NCBI GenBank assembly: GCA_024196135.1
Contig: JAMQCK010000044.1
Location: forward strand, 78,277-142,276
Length of the DNA: 64,000 nt
Source: Pleurotus ostreatus/Saccharomyces cerevisiae fusant
Lineage: Eukaryota; Opisthokonta
Direction: 5' to 3'
Positions 32,772 to 43,921 of this stretch are shown here, piece by piece. Below the pieces are notes generated by a model. It saw only the letters and a list, made by a program, of their open reading frames with translations, was not told where the DNA came from and did not search any database. The position numbers were made by a program, and so were the translations under genes. Each line of letters starts with the position of its first letter. Positions within the stretch are counted from its first letter, which is position 1.

Positions 32772-35671
32772 ATGTCATTCGTCGTCAAACGCCCACTTCC
32801 TGCTCAACACGCGCACCCGCAGCGCAGCAGCAGCCACAGCATGTCGGTCTTCGCCCCGTCGCTTAGCGCGTCCTCCTCGCGCTCTACCTTCTCCGACATA
32901 TCCCTCCCCGCCGAGCCGTCCCCCGCCACCACGCCGCCCCCGAGCTCGGGCTCCAAGACGCACGCCTTCTTCAGCTCGCCCTTCGGCACGCGATCCCCGT
33001 CCCCCACTCTCCCCCCGACTCTGCCCCCGGCCGCCTCGCCCAAACGCCGCGTCGTGAGCGAGAAGCACCAGCCGCGGTCCCGCACCGCCGATTTCTTTGC
33101 CGCCGCGAGCTCTCCGCCTCCGCCAATGATCGAGGTCCTCCCCGTGACGGATGCGCGCGACGACAGCAACAAGCTGCTCTCCCCGCCCCCAGTTCGCAAC
33201 CGCCGTGGTTTCATGCACCTCGAGTTGGAAAACATCAATCCCGACAACTTCAATGGCTTCACGTTGCGCGATCTCCCCTCGCCTACCGTGCCGTCCCATG
33301 CCACGAATCAGCGAGCCGAGCAAGGAGAGCCGACACCGCGACCAAATCCATTCGAGCCGACGTTTTCAAAGGCGTGTGCGTTAGCGGAGGAACAAACGCC
33401 CAAAGCGCCTCACCATGTTCCCGATCGCGTCAACTCCGGTCATCACGTACAGAAGGAAGAGCTGTCCGACAACGATGACGTCCTGCATCCCAACCATATC
33501 CTAAGGTCGACAGCTTCCGACGACCCAGGCGTACGCTTACGGCTCGTCAACCCGCTAGGACAGGGAACGTTTTCATCAGTGTGGCTCGCGGAAGACCTTT
33601 CAGAAGTCTCGCTCGATATTCAACGCAAGCGCAGTCTACGGCAGATCAAGCGCAAGACGTCATCTCGCCTATCGAACCGTTCCGTCTCTCGTCACTCTTC
33701 AGTACGACAAAGGCAAAGGTCGGACGATAGCGTAAAGAGCGCATCGGTATCACGAAAGGCCAGCGTCAAGTCGAAGGTGAACGCCGCCGATTCATCAGCG
33801 CCGCCGTTGCCGCAGATAGCGCCTCCCCGCCCAAGGACTGCAGCCAAGCTAGGCCTGGGCCCAGAACGTGTTCCTGGGTTGGTGCCCACCCAGCATGGCG
33901 GGCCCAGCAAGCACCGCAAGACGGGCAGCGAGGACAACAAGAGCATCTACCTCGACGAGCGCGACGGAGACATGCCCTCGTCACCTCCGCCCCGATCGCC
34001 TTCTTTCGGCATCTCGCCCAATCCGTCATTGCAGGACGTGTCCTTCTTCCTGCTGCCGCCGACATCATCGCTCGAGCGGGTCTGGAGGAATAGGGAGCTT
34101 TCTGAAAGTGATCGTCCGACGTCATCTCTCCCGAGCGACGATGAACGGCCTTCACGTGTACAGCCCAAGTATAAGCTGGTCGCGGTCAAGCTTACGTCGC
34201 GCGGCGTGCTAGAGGGAACCAGTACTGGTACACCGGATGACTCAGAGAGGGACCGAACGCGAGTGAGCTTCATTCGCGAGGTGGAGGTCTTGCGGGTATG
34301 TCTCTTCCGCAATTCATGGATTACTCGCAGCTGATCGATATACAGCACATATCCCACCCGAATATCACCCCATTACTCTCATACTTCACGACGAAGAACT
34401 ACCATGCGCTCGTCTTGCCTTATCTACCCGGAGGCGACCTTTTGGGTCTTGTAAATAGCGACGCAGGATATGACTCCTTGAGTGAGTCGGCGATTTCTTT
34501 CGTTAGGCCCCTTGCTGACGTTCTGCAGCGGAGACTACGGCGCGGAAGATATTCTCGGACTTGAGCAAAGCCGTTGGCTGGATGCACGGCGTTGGGCTGG
34601 TTCACCGTGACATCAAGCTTGAGAGTACGTTCTCTTATCGGGTCTCGATATAAGCTTACTAACAGCTTGGCAGATATCTTGCTGGCAGCCCCTCTCATCC
34701 CATCCGAGGAGAACCCGCACCCGTCATACAACCCGACGCAGCCCTTAGTAAAGTTGACCGACTTTGGCCTCTCGCGCTTCATCGACCCCGATAACCCGCT
34801 ACTCAAGACGAAGTGCGGTAGCGAAGCCTATGCCGCGCCCGAACTCGTCACGAGCACGACCTACACGTCCGGCGGCTACGACCCGCGTCTGACCGATTCC
34901 TGGGCGTGCGGTGTCGTTCTATACGCACTAGCATGTCGCAGGCTGCCGTTTGGCGAGGGCGCGGAACCTACGCCTGGCGCACGGCGCAAGTGGCTCATGC
35001 GCGTAGCCCGCGGCGATTGGTCGTGGCCCGAGGGCGTGCGGGAAGGCGATAGAGGGCGGCGGCAGGAGGTGCGGACGATGGAGCGCGACAGCACCGTCAT
35101 GGTGCGAGATCCGACGGCTAGGGCGCGTGAGGACACGTCGATGGCGCGCGATGATACGGCTACGCCGGAAGAGCTGATGGGTGCGCGCCTGGCGCTAAGC
35201 CCAGAGCTGCGAGAGGTTGTGGAAGGACTGCTCGTGCGCGATACGTCGCGGCGGATGCGGGTGGGGAGTCGGGCGTTTTGGGCGTGCGCTTGGTTCAGGC
35301 GGAATGAGCCTGGGGACGTCGGCACGCCCATCGACGCCTTCGACGAGGACCGCCCTCTGCACGACTCGCCGGCGAGTGGGCCAGGTAGCCTACCCCGCGA
35401 GTCGCATATGCCTTCTCGCCTGTCTGATGGGCAGCTGTCGCCACTTCCAGTCGACGGCGCTCTGTCGCAAGACGGCGACGACATGTTCTCGCGTGGCAAC
35501 TTCGTGGGCAACGGCGAGAACCTCTTCTCAGACGAGCTCGCTGCAGCGGAGGCGGAAGATGGTTGGGGAGAAGACGAAGAAGTTGACGATGATGAGTTGG
35601 AGGACGCCTCGCTGGTGGATCCCCCAGAACCGGATAGCATCGCGCGCCAGGAGGTGTATCCGGTGAGGTGA
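32772..35671 (+). CDS. Ser/Thr protein kinase with a large insertion in the N-lobe
   Basis: Four exons (32772-34295, 34346-34481, 34529-34624, 34674-35671) give 917 residues. After a ~255-residue disordered Ser/Pro-rich N-terminus comes the Gly-rich loop LGQGTFSSVWLAED; the ATP-anchoring lysine is in YKLVAVKL about 200 residues later. The segment between them is basic, Ser/Arg-rich and then Pro-rich, so the N-lobe is interrupted by a long loop. The rest is orthodox: HPNITPLLSYF, VHRDIKLENILL, LTDFGLSRFI, CGSEAYAAPEL, DSWACGVVLYALACRRLPF. A second insertion (RGRRQEVRTMERDSTVMV..) interrupts the lower C-lobe. The C-terminus is acidic. The family is CAMK-like by its activation segment; the substrate is unknown. 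Confidence 0.85.
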
Positions 35672-36815
35672 CCAGAATCGACGCGCGCTCGGTGACGGCC
35701 TCCACCACGCAGCGCAAACTGCAAGATACCAGGGAAAAGTACATAACGTGTTGACCCGCTGAGGTGCCACCCGCTCGCTCGCTTCCAATGTTCGATGTTT
35801 CCTATATGATCAGCATAATCGTGCGTTCGCGTGCACCAATTCCTCGCTGGAGCGCGCGTTCCTGCATTTTCTCCTCTTTTTTTCTGTCTATTCTCATTCA
35901 CATGCATATCACTGTACATACATTCACATACATACATCGCCTCTGCCTGTCCTTTGCGCACCCAGTCACACAATGTCTATATACATACAGTACTCCTGTA
36001 GAAGATTGTGTTCTCATCTCGGTGTTCCGTCCTGTTGCCACATCGTCTACGACTACCCTACTTATTTACTGTTGTACAAATCTGTGTATAGAAGTCGAAA
36101 TTCCTGCGCAACCCATTTTCCCAATCTACGACTGAACCTGGTTTGGTTCGATGTACATTATAGTTGTAGGTCCAAAATTGTTGGTGCCTTTTCTGTGTTT
36201 ATTATGCCGGAAAAGGAAAAGAAACGAATCGCCTACCTTCTGGCTGCCTCTTTCTTCCTGCCGCCATGCTGTGCGATGTTCGGGTCTTCTGTTCGAGGCT
36301 GGACTACGAGCAGTGTCTTCGTAACCCTCAAGAACCTTCGCCATCGTGCAGGATGGGCGTCTAAACGTCATGTCATGAATAGGCGCCAGTGATAGCGTAG
36401 GTACGGCAGCTGATCGATATAAGCTTCGGCGCTCCTGAGCGCCCATCTCCCCTTGATCATCGCTGCTTGTTTCCAACCTTCATCTGCTAGTCGCCAACGT
36501 CTCAGGAGCTCCCTCGCCAGCCCCTTGAGCGAACATCTCTATCGTCCCCATCCGCGCAAAGGACGCGACTTTTGAGCTAGGTCTTTGTAGGAGGACATCT
36601 GCATCGACGCACAGAGCAGCGGGCCGCTGTGAGTCCCACCTTCACTGCTTGACGTGGCCTCGTCGTACTGACGGACCGCAGCTACTATAGAGTCACCTGC
36701 ATAGCACTTCCCCCCAGTGCTCTGTATATAGTAGCTCGAAGCTGCTGCATCGTGCCGCCTGCCTCGTCATCCAACCCGCCGCTTAACACCCACCGCAACC
36801 TCTACTCCGCCCACC
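35672..36815. other. Intergenic, promoter of the DUF6699 gene
   Basis: 1.1 kb between two plus-strand genes. The first part is T-rich, as expected for a kinase 3' UTR. A TATATA box at 36725-36730 lies 91 bp before the DUF6699 start. No coding structure seen. Confidence 0.45.
36725..36730 (+). promoter_or_regulatory. TATA box of the DUF6699 gene
   Basis: TATATA within CTGTATATAGTAG, 91 bp upstream of ATG 36816. Confidence 0.4.
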
Positions 36816-37835
36816 ATGTCTGCACCCTATGTCTACTCTCCGGAATATCCGCCCAATGCGTACCTCACACCCTACTACGTGGAACAGGAATTCTCGCCAT
36901 TCGTCCCCGATCCCCATCTTCCGGTATCGCCGTACAGTAATGCAGCCTCCCTCCCCGGCTCGCCTCGCCTAGCGCCAGTGGGCGGAGCGTCACCATACCA
37001 TACTCCCCATCACACCCCGTACCACTCGCCGTATCACTCGCCGCACACGTCGCCCTACCATGCACCAGTGCAGCTGCCAGGCTGGTCGGCAGCGCGGGAC
37101 GACACCTACACCCGCGAACGACGCCCATCATGGCACAGTCCCGCCGCAGTTCCGCCGCAATACCTCGCCACACCCGCCCTCTCGCACGGTCGGCGCCACT
37201 CCTTCTCCAACCCCTCGCCCTACCAAGCACCCTACTCGCCCTACACCCCGGACTGGGTCACCCCGCAGGGCCTGCTCTCGCCCTACCCCGTCGGCCCGTC
37301 CTTCTCGCCCGCGCTGCAGCTGCACCCGTGGCTGAACGCGGAAAACCCGCCCAAGGACTTCATCTTTGACCTCTCACTGCCCGTGTTCTCCCCGCGCCGG
37401 CTCCTCCCCGGCGGCCAGACCGTCCCGCCCTCTTCGCAGGACATGGCGACGCCCGCGACGCACCCGCCCATCACGCGCCTGCACATCGTCTGCGACTACT
37501 TTCCGCACTGGCCGATCGACCTCGAGTACCCTGGGGGCGGCGCCAACGTGCGCGTGCCGCCGATCCAGCTGGGCGACGTGCTGATCGCGGTGCACACGGC
37601 GCTGCACCGGCGGATCTCGCACAGGGACTGGGAGGCGCTGACGATGGCGCAGGAGAAGGAGGTGACGCGCGCGTTCTACAAGCGCGTCGGGCTTGGGAAG
37701 ACGAGGAATGAGCAGGAGACGATCAAGGCGCAGGGCGTGCTGCATGTGGACTTCTTGCCGGTTGGGAAGACGTGGTTCAGAGGGCTCGTGCGGTCGGGTA
37801 ATAACTGGGATACGATGCGGTTGATAACTGGGTGA
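36816..37835 (+). CDS. DUF6699 domain protein
   Basis: A single-exon gene of 339 residues. The N-terminal half is Pro/Tyr/His/Ser-rich low complexity with a PYHSP-like repeat around residues 60-90 (PYHTP, HHTPYHSP, YHSPHTSP). The C-terminal ~170 residues are the basidiomycete DUF6699 domain: LHPWLNAENPPKDFIFDLS, PATHPPITRLHIVCDYFPHW, VRVPPIQLGDVLIAVHTALH, and a closing basic block KTWFRGLVRSGNNWDTMRL. The domain is expanded in mushrooms and has no known biochemical function. It has no signal peptide or membrane segment. The start ATG lies in CCACC-ATG-TC, a good fungal context. Confidence 0.85.
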   Translation: MSAPYVYSPEYPPNAYLTPYYVEQEFSPFVPDPHLPVSPYSNAASLPGSPRLAPVGGASPYHTPHHTPYHSPYHSPHTSPYHAPVQLPGWSAARDDTYTRERRPSWHSPAAVPPQYLATPALSHGRRHSFSNPSPYQAPYSPYTPDWVTPQGLLSPYPVGPSFSPALQLHPWLNAENPPKDFIFDLSLPVFSPRRLLPGGQTVPPSSQDMATPATHPPITRLHIVCDYFPHWPIDLEYPGGGANVRVPPIQLGDVLIAVHTALHRRISHRDWEALTMAQEKEVTRAFYKRVGLGKTRNEQETIKAQGVLHVDFLPVGKTWFRGLVRSGNNWDTMRLITG

Positions 37836-38034
37836 GGAACACTGGACTCGTGCAAACTGTGTACTACTACTATGTTCTCCTGGGGCGGTTTTTAAGTTAT
37901 GATCATGGTTGTACACCCTTTTACGAGACCATATATACGTTGGAACACTCCACTTCATTCGACCTTATGCTTGTCACAGGATGAGGTGGGATTGCGAGCC
38001 ATGAAAGTAGGGGCCGTCTACATGAAGTCGCCTG

Positions 38035-39741
38035 CTACAAGTCGATACGCCCGACAGTCCGCGGCACTGGTATGCACTCCTTCACGCTATCGACGTCCCC
38101 CACCCAGCTCACCAACCGCTCGAAGCCAAGACCAAAGCCTCCGTGCGGCGTGGCCCCGAACTTGCGCAGTGAGAGGTACCATGCGTACGGTCCCTCGTCT
38201 GCTTCTCTGTTAGTACAGTGCGGCGATGAACTCAAGAGAATGCGACTGACTTGAGGACTGTTCGGGCAATATCATGCCTTCTTCGCGCATCTTCTCCTCT
38301 AGCACGTCCGCGCGCTCTTCCCTCACGCTCCCGCCGACGAGCTCGCCCATGTGTGGAACAAGAAGATCAAAGCAGGACACGGTTTGCTGTTCTCGCGGGA
38401 GGGTAGGATCTGGGGACGACGTCAGGCAAAGAGGCATCAAAGAAGGATCGACTGCACTCACCATCCACGCGCATGTAGAACGCCTTAATCTCCCTTGGGT
38501 AGTTCGTGACGAACACCGGCCCCTTCGCGATCTCCTCCGCCAGATATCGTTCGTGCTCAGACGACAAGGACGCGCCCCAGGTCGGTGCCTGCTTGAACTT
38601 CACGCCTGTCTGCTGCAGCGTCTTGACGGCTTCCGTATATGTCATGCGCCGCCATCGCGGAGTGTCTGGCGACACTGCCGCCTTCAACGCCTCCAGCCGT
38701 CCCCCCACCGCATGCAGCGCCTCCACATCCTCCGCGCACTCCACGAACGCCCTAGTCACGATTTCCCTCAACAAGTCCTCCGTCACATCGCACACCTCCG
38801 TGATCCCCTCCGTCAACGTCCACTCCGGCTCGACCATCCAGAACTCGGCGAGATGCCTGCTCGTCTGGCTGCGCTCGGCGCGGAAGGCGGGGTTCGCGGT
38901 GTAGACGCGGGAGAGCGCAGCCTGGAAGGCCTCCATGTGCAGCTGGGAGGAGACGGTGAGGTGCGCGGGGGCGCCGAAGAACTCGGTGGGGGATTGGGTT
39001 TCGGTAACCTGAGCATCGGGGTGGGCGGCGACCGGGGCGATGCGGAAGGTCTCGCCGGCGCCCTCGGCGTCGTTGGCGGTCAGGATGGGAGCGTGGACAT
39101 GGACGAAGGATTGGCTCTACTGCGTTTGTTAGCCATACTAGAGGCGATAGAAGAGTACTGGCACGCACCTTCAAGTAGTCATGTATTGACCGATGAAGGC
39201 AGTCTCTTAGCCGAAGCATGGCGGCTATCGCAGTCGTCCGTGCGCGCAGATGCATATTCTCTCGCAGATACTCGTTGGTGAGGTCCTTCTTCTGTATAGG
39301 ATACGTCTCCTGGGGGCATGCGCCTAGTACGTCCACGGCCTTGACCTGAAGTTCCTTGGCCTGACCGGAGCCTGGTGAGGGGACAAGGTTTCCGGTCAGT
39401 CGTACGCTCGAGCCATTCGTGAGGCTATAAAAAGTCAGTCACCCTACTCCACTTCAGAGAAGCCTATCCACGCACTCCTTTACATCCAAAGTATTCGGGA
39501 AGACCGCCTGAATGCCTTTCGCGCTACTTCCATCCGAGATGACGGCGAATGACACCCTCTTCTGCTTTCGTATGGACTTTATCCAGCCATTCAGGGATAC
39601 AGACGTCTCCTGAGGTGTATTAGACCGCAAGAGCTCCTTAATGGTGGGAGGTAGCCGTCGAGGGGCGTACTGAGATGCCAGTCGGCGGGAGAAGAACATT
39701 GGCGCCCGGAGGCGCGACACGCTCGATCGCGCCTCAATCAC
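38035..39741 (-). CDS. SLM5: Mitochondrial asparaginyl-tRNA synthetase
   Basis: Class IIb aminoacyl-tRNA synthetase that charges tRNA-Asn. The N-terminus ([20 protein letters not shown]) is basic and Ser-rich, a likely mitochondrial presequence; ATG 39699 (MFFSRRLAS) is an alternative start. The OB-fold anticodon-binding domain reads [20 protein letters not shown]. The catalytic core has [40 protein letters not shown], motif 2 [20 protein letters not shown] and motif 3 [26 protein letters not shown] and the absence of bulky cytosolic extensions fit AsnRS of the mitochondrial type. Introns are about 50 nt. It is convergent with the DUF6699 gene, 199 bp apart. Confidence 0.92.
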
Positions 39742-39761
39742 GCGCTGTCACATTGTGACTC

Positions 39762-39774
39762 AAGTTGAACTTCG
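39762..39774. repeat. Copy 1 of a 13-nt near-palindrome, AAGTTGAACTTCG
   Basis: The same 13-mer with one A/T variation recurs at 40413, 42242 and 51349, the last three at or near the 3' ends of FunK1 copies. Confidence 0.4.
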
Positions 39775-40063
39775 ACTTTCTCAGTTCATGGTTCACTCAG
39801 ACCCAGTCAAAATTCAGGGGGGGTGACGGATGGGTACAAGCGCAAAGTAACTTGCATGAATTGGAGAGCATTACGAGAAGGATGCCTGAGAGACGATAAT
39901 GCGCCGCAAGGCCTCCAAGAACTATCGTGTTTGCAGCTCCGCCTCGATGTATTAAGGACCTGGCGAGCAACCCTCAGACAGTCCTCAGTGGCACCATCAC
40001 AGCAGCTGCCCGATATAGATGCAAGTGAGATGTCCAGACGCCTGCAGAGATGACGGAATCAAA

Positions 40064-40405
40064 TTAGCAGGTACCGCGATGGAAGGGATATTCGGGGTGC
40101 GCTCCTGCGAGCCTCCGCTCTCCTGGCTCCATCTCCATCTCCGGTTCGATGCCCTTCGTAGAGCTCGGCTCCGTAAGAAGATCGCGGAGGAGCGCGATAA
40201 CACGGTCATGGATGTAGTAAACCTCGAACCCGCGGAATTCGTACGCGATTCGGAGGAGCTCGAAGAAAGCTCGCATGGTCTGCTTAAGAGGTTCAAATTA
40301 AACATAAAGGCAGACGAGGACACACTTGTCGAAGTCCTCGAGGCCGCGGCTGAACAGTTGGCGCCCATTTTCTAGCCGTGTGGACTCGTCTGCGCGGAAA
40401 AAGTA
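40064..40405 (-). pseudogene. FunK1 kinase C-terminal fragment with a nonsense codon
   Basis: The minus strand reads DESTRLENGRQLFSRGLEDF, then CLYV-stop-FEPLKQTM, then LLRIAYEFRGFEVYYIHDRV, which is the C-terminal part of a FunK1 kinase. The stop (40298-40300) replaces the Tyr of the conserved H/Y-D-Y-F segment seen in the neighbouring copies (CFHSYFAPFK, CFHDYFRPLK). Nothing upstream of the fragment is related; at 40413 the sequence passes abruptly into the duplicated block of the next FunK1 copy. Dead relic with high confidence; it shows an older round of FunK1 turnover here. Confidence 0.8.
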
Positions 40406-40412
40406 GTAGTAC

Positions 40413-42107
40413 AAGTTGATCTTCGCCACAGCGCAACACGTTAGGAAGGAACATTTTTCAGCTACATCGCGGTAGGAACAAGGCCATGTTATAGACATGT
40501 CTACTCCATATCCACGTCTATACCTAGTGATTGGAGCGCCTTTTCTTCGTAACATGTTCAACCGCGTCCGCTCGCGCCGACGCTTCGTGGGACTGAGTGT
40601 CCCTAGAGGTACGAGCCTTGGTCACTTTTGGTGACTCCGGAATCTCGCTCTCGGCAGGGAAGTAGTCGATACTCTCCCGTAGGTCGTCAAAGAACTCCTC
40701 TCTCCTCTTCAACTCTGCCACGGTCGCCGGGCTCTCCCGCTCATCGTACTCCGGCGCTTGCAGTTTCGTCAAAAGGTCTTCGAGAACCTCAATGGCACGA
40801 TCATGGATGCTGCAGTACTCGTAGCCGCGGAACCTGTAAGCGATCTGGAAGAGCTTGAAAAGAGCGATCATCGCATCCTTGAATGGCGCGAAGTACGAAT
40901 GAAAGCAGGGGAGAATTTGCGTCTCGAACTCCGAAAGGCCCCCTGCGCGCAGCTTTCCTTTGTACCGAAAGTGGAACAGCTGGCTATTGCTGTCAAAACA
41001 GCACGCGGCGGTATTTTGGAGAAGCTCCAAGGCTTTGCGCTCGGCAGGGTCCTGCACGTCGTCGATGTCCCTAGATAGCTCTTCGCGCCGCTGGCCCCCG
41101 GGGCCACTGCGGGTAACGCAGAAATCGGCGAGGATCCAGAAGAAGGACTCGACGTCATGGACGGCATCCGGATAGATGTCCTCGGGCGAAGTTTCGATCG
41201 GGCTGGTAACTAGCACCTGTGGAATAGGGCCCAAAAGCTCTGGGCTGATGTATGGAAGCGTGCCCTGTGATGAGGTTAGGCATTGGCCTTGTCCCGGTGA
41301 TAAGTACACGCACTGAACGAGAGCAGTCTGGATGATCACGAAAATCCATCGCTGACCGAGTGAAGACAGGGCGATTGTCCTGTGTCATGAGCGACATCGT
41401 TAACATCGAGAAATATCAGTCGAGATGCAACTGACCAGATCAACATCCCAGTGCAAAGTGTCTATGGAAAAATTCAGGTCGGATGGAGCCTGTCTGTGAT
41501 TTCGCATGTACAAGACGGCCTGCTCAATGTACTTGACCGCGTTACGCGAGATATCAAGCGTTGACGAACCCTTCAGGGTTGCTTGATCCACTCGCCGAGT
41601 GATCGCTCGCAGTGCATGTCTGCAAACTTCCCCATCAACTCTTGCAGGGAATCGACCACGCTGTCTCAGTTTGCGCATATCATCCTCAACATCCGTCAGA
41701 GCGGTTTCGAACTCATCCTCGTCGAAGTTGGAAATACGCCGGCCAGGGGCAGCTTGAGCGGAACATGATACAGTTAGTTCAAATGCGAACGGGTTGTGTG
41801 ACGACTCTTACTGGTTTTTCTCTTGCAGGCTCGGATGAGGTCTATGATGCACCCGCCGATTACAGGGACGTTGTCCTCCTGGCCACGTATGAGGATGTTG
41901 CCCGGGCTGATATCACCAGGCAGAACGCCATGTTCATACAGGTACTTGTCGCCTACACGGAAAGGTGAGTACGCGCACTAGCACTAAGCCTGACAGCGGA
42001 CACTCACCCTTGATGGCGTCTATCATCGCGCGGACGAGCTCACGACGGTCGGCGAAGGATTCGATGGAATGGCGAACAGTGGACATGAGGATGCGCGTGC
42101 GGGTCTG
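40413..42107. repeat. Tandem duplication, copy A of a ~1.7-kb FunK1 block
   Basis: Matches 42243-43921. It includes ~110 bp of 3' flank, the last exon and the catalytic-loop exon with its intron. Left boundary is AAGTTGATCTTCGCC; the right end is at GAGGATGCGCGTGCGG. Similarity is very high at both ends and low in the middle (about 41190-41820). Confidence 0.85.
40524..42086 (-). CDS. FunK1 (fungal-type) protein kinase lacking the N-lobe, copy A
   Basis: FunK1 kinases (PF17667) are a large basidiomycete family of eukaryotic-like kinases. This copy is open from ATG 42086 (MSTVRHSIESFADRRELVRA), through GDKYLYEHGVLPGDISPGNI (catalytic loop with P-G-D in place of H-R-D) and GGCIIDLIRACKRK (DFG region reads D-L-I). 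Then come a central domain (RRISNFDEDEFETALTDVED) and the C-lobe GTLPYISPELLG, DAVHDVESFFWILADF, GYEYCSIHDRAIEVLEDLL, ending KKRRSNH. All introns splice in frame. Everything upstream (the dimerisation-like N-terminal part and ATP-binding lobe of a normal FunK1) is absent: homology to copy B stops at ~42107. Without ATP-binding elements it is probably not an active kinase; pseudogene or regulatory fragment. Confidence 0.75.
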
Positions 42108-42242
42108 TTGAAATCTCCTTTCGACAATATTTCACGCCTAGCAGCCGTATGGCAGTCCAGACGGAGGCGTGCACGATGGCGGGAAGCAACGATGTTGCCG
42201 CGTGCCCCGGCACCGAGGATCATGCATGATCACGTGAGTAAA

Positions 42243-43921
42243 AGTTGATCTTCGCCACAGCACAACACGTTGGGAAGGAACATTTTTCAGCTACATCGCG
42301 GTAGGAACAAGGCCATGTTATAGATATGTCTACTTCATATCCACGTCTATACCTAGTGATTGGAGCGCCTCTTTTTCGTAACATGTTCAACCGCGCCCGC
42401 TCGCGCCGACGCTTCGTGGGACCGCATGTCCCTACAGGGACGAGACTTGGTTACTTTTGGTGACTCCGAATTCTCGCGCTCGGCAGAGAAGTAGTCGATA
42501 CTCCTTCGTAGGTCATCGAAGAAGTCCTCTCTCTTCTTCAACTCCGCCACAGTCGCCGGGTTTTCCCGCTCATCGTACTCCGGCGCCTGCAGTTTCGTCA
42601 AAAGGTCTTCGAGAACCTCGATGGCACGATCGTGGATGCTGCAGTACTCGTAGCCGCGGTATCTGTAAGCGATCTGGAAGAGCTTGAAAAGAGCGATCAT
42701 CGCATCCTTGAATGGCGCGAAGTACGAATGAAAGCAGGGGAGAATTTGCGTCTCGAACTCCGAAAGGCCCCCTGCGTGCAGCTTTCCTTTGTATTGAAAG
42801 TGGAACAGCTGGCTGTTGCTGTCAAAACAGCACGCGGCGGTATTTTGGAGAAGTTCCAAAGCCTTGCGCTCGGCAGGATCCTGTACGTTGTCGATGTCCA
42901 TCGACAATTCTTCGCGGCGCTGACCACCGGGGCCACCGCGGGTAACGCAGAAATAGGCGAGGATCCAGAAAAATGCCTCGACATCATGTACCGCGTCAGG
43001 ATAGATATCCTCGTATAGCGTGTCAATGGAGTCCCGAACCAGGATTGTCGGCCTACTGCCCAGAAGCTCGGGGCTCATGAACGGGAGCGTGCCCTAATAC
43101 AACCAAGTCAAAACTTATGCTCGCCTCATTGCCAAGAGTACGCACGTCGCGGGACCTGTCTGGCCGGTCACCAAAGCCTTGCGCTGACCGAGTGAAGACT
43201 GGTCGGCTGTCCTATACCACGAGTCATTACAACCGCAAGCAAGGGCACTGTACACGCGACTCACGAGATCGCCATCCCAGCGCAACGATTGTATGGTATG
43301 CTGCATGTCAAGCGGTGCTCGCCTGTATTTGTGCATGTAGGTAGTAGCCTCGATGATGTACATGAGCGCCATATGGGGTCTCAAGATGTCACGCAAGGGG
43401 TCATCGGATGGCTTATCCGTCCGGCGTGCAGTTGCCCGCAGGGCACGCTTGCAGATCTCTGTATCCACCTTTCCGAGGAGCACGCCGGCCTTGGTGTACA
43501 TGGCGATGCGGTCCTCAAAGTCTTTCAAGGGCGTTTCGTATATCTTCTCGGTAAGGTCGGGAAGTCGTGGGGCAACGGCTAGAGACAGGTTATGAGTGGG
43601 CTCGGACGAGGCTGATTGTGTGAGAACTCTCACCGGTCTTCCTCTTGCCTCGGTCGAGGTCTATGATGCACCCGCCTGTCACAAGGACGTTGTCCTCCAA
43701 GCCACGTATAAGAATGTTGCCCGGGCTGATATCACCAGGAAGAACGCCATGTTCATACAGATACTTGTCGCCTGCGCGAAAGGGTGAATACGCGCAACAG
43801 TACCAAACCTGATAGCGGACACTCACCCTTGATGGCGTCTATCATCGCGCGGACGAGCTCACGACGGTCGGCGAAGGATTTGATGGAATGGCCAACAGTG
43901 GACATGAGGATGCGCGTGCGG
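42243..43921. repeat. Tandem duplication, copy B of the ~1.7-kb FunK1 block
   Basis: 3' half of the full-length FunK1 gene and its 3' flank; partner of 40413-42107, from which it is separated by 135 bp of unrelated sequence. Confidence 0.85.

Noticed and set aside
34876..35973. 365-codon minus-strand frame
   Set aside because: Antisense to the conserved C-lobe of the Ser/Thr kinase; Ser/Arg-rich shadow.
42108..42242. Search for an N-lobe exon for FunK1 copy A
   Set aside because: The 135 bp between the duplicated blocks has no similarity to the N-lobe exon of copy B; copy A is truncated there.
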